DNA of 5,048 nt from Archaeoglobi archaeon (GTDB taxonomy: Archaea > Halobacteriota > Archaeoglobi > Archaeoglobales > Archaeoglobaceae). The notes under the pieces are model-generated. The model was not told where the DNA came from. It saw only the letters and a list, made by a program, of their open reading frames with translations, and searched no databases. Position 1 is the first letter of the stretch. Every line of letters starts with the position of its first letter. The stretch is taken from NCBI GenBank assembly GCA_004347865.1, contig QNUZ01000158.1:1-5048 (forward strand), written 5' to 3'. A program made the translations under genes and the position numbers. Below are positions 1-4,968 of the stretch, piece after piece.

Positions 1-471
1 AGGGGTGAAGAATGTCATGATCTTGGTTTCTTCCGGTCTTATGATCCTCGGTTTTACGTATATGGTCTCAATTCCCTTAGCTCTAGCGATAAGACTCTGA
101 ACTCTGTCGGAAGTTACCAGAACTGCGTTCGCCGATTTTGCTATCTCCCTTATCATGCTATCTATTTCGCCGCCCTTTGCAAGCTTTATCTCGTCAATGC
201 TCGGTCTCCTACCCGCAAATTCGACCGGTATGTTCCTCTCCTTCGCAATTCGAACTATTTTTTCAATCTCCGCAAGCCCCCTGAATCCGCTTATCCGTCC
301 AAAATTTGCCTGAGCTTCAAGCTCAGCAACCACTGCTTCGGGAATTATTATCCCGTCTATCTGCTCCGCAATGACAACTCCTGTAAATGGATGTTCTTCT
401 ATTTTCCCCTCCTCTAGTATTTTCGAAATTCCGCCGGCCACAATAGTGCTGGTGTCAGGAACTATCCTCAT
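1..471 (-). CDS. PIN-KH ATPase (PINc/VapC family ATPase), N-terminal part, cut by window edge
   Basis: The first 157 residues of a protein whose 3' end lies left of the window; I read them by translating the minus strand. They form a PIN-type nuclease domain: it opens MRIVPDTSTI, with the acidic residues D6, E50, D104 and D122 (in the TSD motif) in the places expected for the metal site. In Archaea this arrangement is typical of a large protein of about 600 residues with an N-terminal PIN domain, a central PilT-like P-loop ATPase and a C-terminal KH RNA-binding domain. Only the PIN part is visible, so the ATPase and KH domains are inferred from family resemblance. The start is well supported by AGGAGGT six bases upstream. 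The first 17 bases overlap the end of hisI, so the two genes are probably cotranscribed. Its biological role is not established to my knowledge; RNA cleavage or processing is a reasonable guess. Confidence 0.85.
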   Translation of the reverse strand, partial: MRIVPDTSTIVAGGISKILEEGKIEEHPFTGVVIAEQIDGIIIPEAVVAELEAQANFGRISGFRGLAEIEKIVRIAKERNIPVEFAGRRPSIDEIKLAKGGEIDSMIREIAKSANAVLVTSDRVQSLIARAKGIETIYVKPRIIRPEETKIMTFFTP

Positions 472-784
472 TTTCCAACCTCCTGAAGAAACACGTCCGA
501 TTACCTGTATGGCACGCATTACCCTTCTGCTCCACCAGATAAAGCAGTGCGTCGCAGTCGCAGTCAACCCTGATCTCGACAAGCCTCTGCGTATTGCCGC
601 TTGTCTCACCCTTCATCCAGAGTTCGTTCCTGCTCCTGCTCCAGTAATGAGCGTAACCCGTGGCAATACTCCTCCGAATCGCGAGCTCGTTTGCGTAAGC
701 AAGCATAAGCACCTCCTTGGTGCGCACATCCTGAACGATTACAGGGATTAGCCCGTCCTTGAACTTAAGCCTTGAGAGATCCAT
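455..784 (-). CDS. hisI: Phosphoribosyl-AMP cyclohydrolase (HisI)
   Basis: A 109-residue cytoplasmic enzyme of histidine biosynthesis that opens the purine ring of phosphoribosyl-AMP (third step). The family signature is complete: GLIPVIVQD (11-19), VLMLAY (25-30), YWSRSRNELWMKGETSGNTQ (47-66), the metal-binding run DCDCD (74-78) and the zinc cysteines C91 and C98 in ACHTGNRTCF. C77 within DCDCD is an extra cysteine next to the metal aspartates; I read the zinc set as C75 or C77 plus C91 and C98. It is the monofunctional form, with no HisE pyrophosphohydrolase domain attached, as is common in Archaea. No other his gene is in the window, so it is not in a his operon here. It has its own likely TATA box and no clear Shine-Dalgarno site, and its 3' end overlaps the PIN-KH ATPase gene by 17 bases. 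Confidence 0.95.
   Translation of the reverse strand: MDLSRLKFKDGLIPVIVQDVRTKEVLMLAYANELAIRRSIATGYAHYWSRSRNELWMKGETSGNTQRLVEIRVDCDCDALLYLVEQKGNACHTGNRTCFFRRLENEDSS
478..484 (-). promoter_or_regulatory. Shine-Dalgarno site of the PIN-KH ATPase gene
   Basis: The minus strand reads AGGAGGT six bases before the ATG at 471, inside the last codons of hisI. It fixes the start of the ATPase gene. hisI itself has no such site, which fits internal initiation on a shared mRNA. Confidence 0.85.
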
Positions 785-801
785 ATCAAAAGACCCTTGC
801 C

Positions 802-817
802 ATATTAAAAGCCTTTA
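802..817 (-). promoter_or_regulatory. Predicted hisI promoter (BRE plus TATA box)
   Basis: The minus strand reads TAAAGGC then TTTTAATAT, with the box centred about 22-24 bases before the hisI ATG (784). This spacing would start transcription at or beside the start codon, giving a leaderless mRNA. The box contains the TAA stop (805-807) of the upstream thiolase gene. Prediction from spacing and composition only. Confidence 0.55.
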
Positions 818-1674
818 CTCGATCTCGTGAATTTCATTCTAATCTTGCAGAAAGAGCAAACCTCTCCGCTCGAAATCTCTCCGCAAATCGAGCAGTATCT
901 TGTCTCCAAAGGATTTTCAGCCTTTCCTACAAGTCCCCTTACGAAATTCCTCGTAAAACCGGGCTTTTTCAGCTCAATGTCATAGACTATTTCCTTCCAT
1001 TCCGGCCGCGGCGCATAAGGGCACTCACCTGACTTGAAGGGTAGGCCCTTTATTAGTGCATAGAGCATGTTCTCCCTCTCGCTTATCTCAAAAAGGGGTC
1101 TTGCCTTTGCAACGACCTTGGCATCAAAAGGCTCGATCCTCGGAATGAGCTTCTCCGCAAAAACCTGCTGGCCTCCTGCGATGTTTTTCAGATAAAAAGA
1201 GGCCAGATCCTCGGCTGTATGCCCGGTAGCGACTACATCAAATCCCCTCTCTCTTGCAAATCTGTTCATAATGTACCTTTTCGCAGTCCCGCATGCAGAA
1301 CAGACCCTTCCCCTAACCTGAGGGATCGTAAATCCGTAATCCTCTAGCTCAACGATGTTAAGATTGACCGACAGCATTTCGGAAAGATTTTCTACCTTTC
1401 TCCTCGAATCCTTCGAGTATTCCCCAATTCCCAGGTCGATGTGGAGGATTTCGAAGTCAAAGCCTAGCTCCTTCAAAACAGAAACCATTGCAGAGCTGTC
1501 CTTTCCTCCGGAGACCGCCAATAAAATCCTCTCATCTTTCCCGAGGATCCTGTATTTCTTGATCGACCTCTCTACGAGCTTCCTGTAAAAATCAACATAG
1601 CAGTCCCCACAAAGAGAGATCCTGTAAGCCCTCAGACTGACAACAGCTTTTTTTCCGCACTTCCTGCATCTCAT
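805..1674 (-). CDS. ttuA: TtuA/NcsA-type tRNA 2-thiolation enzyme (ATP-PPase, Fe-S and two zinc motifs)
   Basis: A 289-residue PP-loop protein of the TtuA/NcsA/TtcA superfamily, which adenylates a tRNA uridine and replaces its 2-oxygen with sulfur. Domains in order: N-terminal zinc motif C3-x2-C6 and C22-x2-C25; PP-loop SGGKDS (55-60); C125-x2-C128 and C218 (in GECPYA), the three cysteines expected to hold the [4Fe-4S] cluster; ATGHTAED (149-156); and a C-terminal zinc motif C261/C264 and C273/C276. The full motif set argues for an active enzyme. The GH-T-A-ED run departs from the GHN-x-DD form I recall for TtuA and NcsA, so this may be a divergent paralogue. I cannot tell from sequence whether it makes s2T54 or s2U34. 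Its ATG overlaps the stop of the site-2 protease gene (ATGA) with no Shine-Dalgarno site, so translation is probably coupled. No ubiquitin-like sulfur carrier gene is nearby. Confidence 0.88.
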   Translation of the reverse strand: MRCRKCGKKAVVSLRAYRISLCGDCYVDFYRKLVERSIKKYRILGKDERILLAVSGGKDSSAMVSVLKELGFDFEILHIDLGIGEYSKDSRRKVENLSEMLSVNLNIVELEDYGFTIPQVRGRVCSACGTAKRYIMNRFARERGFDVVATGHTAEDLASFYLKNIAGGQQVFAEKLIPRIEPFDAKVVAKARPLFEISERENMLYALIKGLPFKSGECPYAPRPEWKEIVYDIELKKPGFTRNFVRGLVGKAENPLETRYCSICGEISSGEVCSFCKIRMKFTRSSKGF

Positions 1675-3149
1675 AGGCCTAGCAGCTTAAGATTCGGAAT
1701 CAATATCATAAGGGCGATAGAAATGAAGACGAATATGGCAAGGAATTTGGCAACATCGACTGAGACCTTTTCTGCCCTCTCACCGAATCTCCCGTATAGC
1801 AATCCTGAAAAGGCCTCATGAAAAACCCTGCCACCGTCCAATGGAATTGCCGGAAGACAGTTGAAGAGTCCGACCCAGAAGTTGATCCATCCAATCCAGT
1901 AAAGGGAGTTGAGGATCCAGAAAACATAGCTGGGGCTTTCGAACAACATCTCCATCCCCGAAAACCCCTGAAAAGTGAAAGGCAGAGAGATTATGAAAAG
2001 CCAACCGACGGGCTCTTTTAAAGAAGCTGGAATGGACTTAAGGCTATCCAAGAGATCCCCAGAGTTGTAGAAGTTCAACCCTCCAACACATTCAAGCTGA
2101 CCAACATAAACACCCATAAATGCCCTTCCGTTCTTCTCGACAAGCGTTAGATTGAACGATCTGAATTCCCTCCTAGCGGGATCGTAAATTTCAACCGAAA
2201 TGCCCTGTCCGGGTTTTTTCTTCTGCATCTCCCTGTTAAACTCCGAAACATTGCTCACAGCCACTCCATCTATTCCCGTTATCATCACACCGCTCTCTAT
2301 TCCCGCAATTTCTGCAGGGAACGTCTGATTGTGCTCTCGGTAAAGTCCCGTGATCTTGACGCCCCTCACACCGTAGAAGGTTACTGTGTGCTTTCCCGAT
2401 TCGTTTTCAAGTACAACAGTATTCTCCCCAGGTTTAATCAACGATTCAATTTTTCCAGTAACTTCAAAGCCGTTTAGTTCCACAACCCTTCCGATAAATT
2501 TGCCGCTGTCGTCCACAACGCTTATTGCAGGATTTGGAAGGGACAAGCAGTAAAAAAATGCTAAAAATGCCACAAATGCCACGATAAAGTTGCTAATGAC
2601 TCCTATCGAAAAAACTCTTATTCGGGACAATCTTCTTGTTTTTTTGTCAAAAAGCTCAGTTTCGTCCGGTTCAGCAAATGCGCCAATAGGAACGAGAGCT
2701 AGGATTATCCCAAGGGATTTCACCTTTATCCCCTCAACCCTGCACAAGATCGCATGGCTTAGCTCATGAACGACGATCGTTACCACCAGCCCAATCAGCC
2801 CCCAGACGAGCGGAATGAACGGATTCACGCCAGGAATCAACAATGCTGCCTGAGGACTAGTGAGCTCCGATGGCTCAGGTGGGGATCTCAGCATCATATA
2901 GTCCGCTGCAATGACGAGTGCGAACATGAAAAACATGCCTAGAAAAACGACGGGAAGTCCAAGATCCGCGACAAACCTCCATATTCTATTCAGTTTAGAG
3001 AGCTTTTCTACAAAATTCAAGCCCTTTTTGGTCCTAATCATCAGAAACGGTCCGTAGTTTTTCATCCCATACTTCCCGAGAGCTCCCGTTTTGCCCAGAG
3101 TTTCAATAAGTATCCAGTAGATCAGAAAAAGGATCAGTAGCCAGAGCAT
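1671..3149 (-). CDS. Site-2 protease family (M50) membrane metalloprotease with PDZ domain
   Basis: A 492-residue integral membrane protein. The zinc motif HELSH (128-132) lies in a hydrophobic segment at about 112-136. The second metal motif, IPLDGGR (436-441 region, D438), is in a C-terminal membrane segment preceded by NCLPA. This pair defines site-2 proteases, which cut substrates inside the membrane. Further hydrophobic segments are near residues 1-16, 60-82, 145-160, 180-204, 378-430 (more than one) and 465-488. Between the two catalytic halves is a soluble region (about 208-355) whose core, around GIESGVMITGIDGVAVSNVS (283-302), looks like a PDZ domain. This general layout is shared with eukaryotic S2P-like proteins and archaeal homologues. 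The substrate is unknown; family members release anchored regulators. It follows rps27e after 34 bases with its own predicted promoter, has no Shine-Dalgarno site, and is coupled by ATGA to the thiolase gene. Confidence 0.92.
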   Translation of the reverse strand: MLWLLILFLIYWILIETLGKTGALGKYGMKNYGPFLMIRTKKGLNFVEKLSKLNRIWRFVADLGLPVVFLGMFFMFALVIAADYMMLRSPPEPSELTSPQAALLIPGVNPFIPLVWGLIGLVVTIVVHELSHAILCRVEGIKVKSLGIILALVPIGAFAEPDETELFDKKTRRLSRIRVFSIGVISNFIVAFVAFLAFFYCLSLPNPAISVVDDSGKFIGRVVELNGFEVTGKIESLIKPGENTVVLENESGKHTVTFYGVRGVKITGLYREHNQTFPAEIAGIESGVMITGIDGVAVSNVSEFNREMQKKKPGQGISVEIYDPARREFRSFNLTLVEKNGRAFMGVYVGQLECVGGLNFYNSGDLLDSLKSIPASLKEPVGWLFIISLPFTFQGFSGMEMLFESPSYVFWILNSLYWIGWINFWVGLFNCLPAIPLDGGRVFHEAFSGLLYGRFGERAEKVSVDVAKFLAIFVFISIALMILIPNLKLLGL

Positions 3150-3170
3150 TAAGGTTTGCTAATTTTAAAG

Positions 3171-3185
3171 AATAAAAATCTTTTC
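3171..3185 (-). promoter_or_regulatory. Predicted promoter of the site-2 protease gene (possibly also rps27e terminator)
   Basis: The minus strand reads GAAAAGA (BRE-like) then TTTTTATT, centred about 25 bases before the ATG at 3149. That is ideal spacing for a leaderless start, and there is no Shine-Dalgarno site. The same T-rich run begins just after the rps27e stop codon (3184-3186), so it could also end the ribosomal-protein transcript, since archaeal terminators are often plain T-runs. Prediction only. Confidence 0.55.
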
Positions 3186-3357
3186 AAGTGTACTCCTTAA
3201 CAACTTCTACCAGTATCTCTCCCTTACCGCCTGTAGGCTTTGCAATGGTTCTGCCACAGATCAGGCATTTTACAACCGTGGATGGGTGATCGAAGATTAC
3301 CTGCTCATGCTCGCAGTCCGGGCATTTAACTCGAACGAACTTGCTCTTTTTAGGCAT
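3184..3357 (-). CDS. rps27e: Small ribosomal subunit protein eS27 (S27e)
   Basis: A 57-residue zinc-ribbon protein of the archaeal/eukaryotic small ribosomal subunit, read directly from the minus strand. It begins MPKKSKFVRVKCPDC and carries the four zinc cysteines C12, C15, C31 and C34 (CPDC and CLICG), then the typical tail KPTGGKGEILVEVV. The length is normal for the archaeal protein. The start lies four bases after the rpl44e stop and has a long Shine-Dalgarno match. rpl44e-rps27e is a conserved archaeal pair. In many Archaea the aIF2-alpha gene follows; here the next gene is a membrane protease with a separate promoter. Confidence 0.96.
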   Translation of the reverse strand: MPKKSKFVRVKCPDCEHEQVIFDHPSTVVKCLICGRTIAKPTGGKGEILVEVVKEYT

Positions 3358-3359
3358 TC

Positions 3360-3368
3360 GATCACCTC
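3360..3368 (-). promoter_or_regulatory. Shine-Dalgarno site of rps27e, overlapping the rpl44e stop codon
   Basis: The minus strand reads GAGGTGATC, a nine-base complement of the 3' end of archaeal 16S rRNA (GATCACCTC). The TGA inside it (3362-3364) is the rpl44e stop, so termination and re-initiation occupy the same bases. Confidence 0.8.
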
Positions 3369-3643
3369 TCCACGAGCTCGAACTTCTTCACTCTCCATGT
3401 CGGTCTGGTGTGGGCCTTCTTGCAGACCGTACAGCGATACCTTATGTTCACCCTTTTTGTCGGCTTATCACCGCCAGGAACCTTGCTGAACTTCCCGAGA
3501 TTACCAACCTTTCCCCTCCTTCTCTTCTGCCTATTAATCCACTTCAGCTTGCTTGGCTTGCCCTTGCCAACTTTCTCGACCTCATGAAGGGTGTGCTTTT
3601 TGCAAACCCTGCAGTAGGTCATAACCTTCTTTGGATACTTCAT
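3362..3643 (-). CDS. rpl44e: Large ribosomal subunit protein eL42 (L44e)
   Basis: A 93-residue basic protein of the large subunit, located near the tRNA exit site in ribosome structures. It has two zinc pairs, C11-x2-C14 (YCRVCKKHT) and C71-x2-C74 (CTVCKKAH). Between them lies the family's conserved basic stretch containing GGDKPTKRVNIRYRC (57-71); the end, WRVKKFEL, is also typical. The length matches archaeal members. Its ATG overlaps the GINS stop codon (ATGA, 3640-3643), and GAGGTGA lies five to six bases upstream, so it is the second gene of the GINS-rpl44e-rps27e operon. Confidence 0.97.
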   Translation of the reverse strand: MKYPKKVMTYCRVCKKHTLHEVEKVGKGKPSKLKWINRQKRRRGKVGNLGKFSKVPGGDKPTKRVNIRYRCTVCKKAHTRPTWRVKKFELVER

Positions 3644-4146
3644 TCTTTCACCTCTATTTTCTCCGCAACTCCACTCTTTATCAGCACTTCAGCGTTCTCA
3701 GCAGGTAGAGTAGCCACATCTTCCTTTCTCAATTTATATCTTTTTCCATCAACTCCAAGTATTTCCGCATCCTTTTTAATTCTAACAAGAACCCTTTCCA
3801 CCTTCTCCCTCTTTCCCTCAAAAATAGACCGGCTAAATTCACTTATAACGTCCACCAAGGTTCTGAAAAAAGCCCTCTCTGCCTGGGTCAGATTTTCCTT
3901 GTTAAGGCCAACCTCCTGCCCGCAAACTTCGGCCCAGGCCGCGTTTATTATCTTTCCGGTTCTCAATTCGAAAATCCTCCTCCTCAATCGTTTTAAAGTT
4001 CTGATCTCGTCCTCAACTTTCTCATCGATCCCCTTTTTCTCCTCAAGTTCTTCAATTCTATCTTTTATTTTGTGATAGAGATCATCATCGATTTTTGTCA
4101 ATTGAGATTTGTTTTTCTCTATGAGCGTTAGTAGCTCCTCTATCAT
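3640..4146 (-). CDS. Archaeal GINS complex subunit, Gins51/Gins15 type
   Basis: A 168-residue subunit of the GINS complex, which with the MCM helicase and a RecJ/GAN-like (Cdc45-like) protein forms the archaeal replicative CMG. The N-terminal helical A domain (about 1-110) contains the charged helix EIRTLKRLRRRIFELRTGKI (47-66) and LTQAERAFF (86-94). A short beta-rich B domain follows at about 119-166 (VRIKKDAEILGVDGKRYKLR, then KSGVAEKIEV). The A-then-B order marks the Gins51/Gins15 type rather than Gins23. No Gins23 gene is in the window; many Euryarchaea use a homotetramer of Gins51 alone, but absence cannot be judged here. The start at 4146 has no Shine-Dalgarno site and a TATA box 24-25 bases upstream, so it is probably leaderless. 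It leads the operon with rpl44e and rps27e. Confidence 0.85.
   Translation of the reverse strand: MIEELLTLIEKNKSQLTKIDDDLYHKIKDRIEELEEKKGIDEKVEDEIRTLKRLRRRIFELRTGKIINAAWAEVCGQEVGLNKENLTQAERAFFRTLVDVISEFSRSIFEGKREKVERVLVRIKKDAEILGVDGKRYKLRKEDVATLPAENAEVLIKSGVAEKIEVKE
3648..3654 (-). promoter_or_regulatory. Shine-Dalgarno site of rpl44e
   Basis: The minus strand reads GAGGTGA a few bases before the rpl44e ATG (3643), inside the last GINS codons. It supports this start within the ATGA overlap. Confidence 0.75.
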
Positions 4147-4165
4147 ACGCGAAGATTGATGCGAA

Positions 4166-4181
4166 ATATCTTAAACGTTAC
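4166..4181 (-). promoter_or_regulatory. Predicted promoter of the GINS-rpl44e-rps27e operon
   Basis: The minus strand reads TTTAAGATAT, centred about 24-25 bases before the GINS ATG (4146). It overlaps the TAA stop (4171-4173) of the methyltransferase gene. The 24-base gap before the ATG contains no Shine-Dalgarno site, which fits a leaderless transcript. Prediction from spacing only; the upstream BRE is weak. Confidence 0.5.
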
Positions 4182-4857
4182 TTAAATTCGAGGACTTGAA
4201 TATTTCATACATAACAATAGCCGCAGCAACGGAAAGGTTTAGCGATTTTACCTTTCCAACGCCCGGGATTCTAACGATTTCATCACAGAGCCTCTTTACT
4301 CCCTGAGAGATTCCCTTGTCTTCACCGCCAACCGCAAGAGCGACCGGCGGTTTCATTGAGACTCCCATTATCTCCTTTCCGTCAATTTCAGCTCCTAAGA
4401 TGAAGAAACCCAGACTCTTCAGCCTCTTTACGGCGCTTGGAAGGTTCTCCTCAGCCGCGATCTCAACATGGAAAACCGCTCCCGCGGAAGACCTTACCAC
4501 AGCTTCCGTTATCGGAGCTGCCCTTCTCTTCTTGATTACAACTCCAGAACAGCCAAAGAATTCCGCTGTCCTTATGCAGGCCCCAAGGTTCCTTGGATCG
4601 TTGACACCATCGAGAATCAGAATGAAACCGTTTTCCGCCAGAGCTTTTTCACCAATCTTTTCGAGAGTTGAATACCTTACGGGGCTTATCTCCGCACATA
4701 CCTTCTCCTGAACCCTGGTCCTGTATACTGGAACCCGCAACTTCTTGGCAAGATCTAGGATTTCCCTGATCTTCTCGTTCTCTGAGCTATAATAAATTTT
4801 TACTACTTTTCCGGATTTCAAGGCTTCAAGAACGCTGTTTGCACCGCAGACCTTCAT
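4171..4857 (-). CDS. SpoU/TrmH-family RNA 2'-O-methyltransferase (RlmB-like)
   Basis: A 228-residue SPOUT enzyme that methylates a ribose 2'-OH in rRNA or tRNA using S-adenosylmethionine. An N-terminal substrate-binding domain (1 to about 65, opening MKVCGANSVLEAL) resembles that of RlmB/TrmH. The catalytic knot domain has motif 1 DGVNDPRNLGACIRTAEFFG (83-102, with N90 and R96), motif 2 LAVGGEDKGIS (174-184, E179) and motif 3 IPGVGKVKSLNLSVAAAI (197-214, with S205, N207 and S209). All three are intact, so it should be active; the target nucleotide cannot be read from sequence. The frame is open further upstream (ATGs at 4929 and 4998), but I start at 4857. That is where family similarity begins, and the upstream codons coincide with a guide RNA and are low-complexity as protein. 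The Shine-Dalgarno site here is weak at best (AAGTGG). Confidence 0.9.
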   Translation of the reverse strand: MKVCGANSVLEALKSGKVVKIYYSSENEKIREILDLAKKLRVPVYRTRVQEKVCAEISPVRYSTLEKIGEKALAENGFILILDGVNDPRNLGACIRTAEFFGCSGVVIKKRRAAPITEAVVRSSAGAVFHVEIAAEENLPSAVKRLKSLGFFILGAEIDGKEIMGVSMKPPVALAVGGEDKGISQGVKRLCDEIVRIPGVGKVKSLNLSVAAAIVMYEIFKSSNLSNV

Positions 4858-4869
4858 AGAACCACTTTC

Positions 4870-4928
4870 TGTTGCTCCACCAACCGGCCCGGGATCATGC
4901 TTTTCACCCGGGTGTGAGAGGTGGAGCA
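4870..4928 (-). ncRNA. H/ACA box guide RNA (pseudouridylation guide), single hairpin with K-loop
   Basis: The minus strand folds as a textbook archaeal H/ACA RNA of 59 bases. A lower stem of nine pairs joins UGCUCCACC (4928-4920) to GGUGGAGCA (4881-4873). An open pocket follows, with left arm UCUCACA (4919-4913) and right arm CCGGUU (4887-4882). The upper stem is CCCGGG with CCCGGG (4912-4907, 4893-4888). The 13-base loop holds a kink-turn core, D-like GUGA facing C-like AUGAU: U4906-U4894, then sheared G4905-A4895 and A4904-G4896, the form bound by L7Ae. ACA follows directly (4872-4870). There are 15 bases from the pocket top to ACA, within the 14-16 rule for these guides. A TATA box about 22-25 bases upstream fits a start at the first stem base. 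The target pattern implied by the arms is AACCGG-U-N-UGUGAGA; I could not place it with confidence. Confidence 0.82.
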
Positions 4929-4945
4929 TAGCTACATTCCCTCGG

Positions 4946-4962
4946 ATATTAAAAAGCTTTGT
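4946..4962 (-). promoter_or_regulatory. Predicted promoter of the H/ACA RNA and methyltransferase gene
   Basis: The minus strand reads ACAAAGC (BRE-like) then TTTTTAATAT, the strongest TATA-like box in the window. Its centre is 22-25 bases before the first base of the H/ACA lower stem (4927-4929), so transcription should begin at the guide RNA's 5' end. No other promoter-like element is seen before the methyltransferase start, so the same promoter probably serves both. Confidence 0.65.
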
Positions 4963-4968
4963 GCTTAT

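Noticed and set aside
371..751. A 126-codon open frame on the plus strand
   Set aside because: It is antisense to hisI, whose catalytic motifs are complete, and has no recognisable protein features.
3341..4075. A 244-codon open frame on the plus strand
   Set aside because: It lies antisense to the GINS and L44e genes, which have clear family motifs. Its translation is low-complexity, serine- and leucine-rich, with no domain.
4316..4711. A 131-codon open frame on the plus strand
   Set aside because: It is antisense to the methyltransferase catalytic domain, a shadow of real coding sequence.
4905..4914. Local palindrome CACCCGGGTG as a protein operator or separate hairpin
   Set aside because: It is explained by the upper stem of the H/ACA RNA, where CCCGGG pairs with the second CCCGGG across the kink-turn loop.
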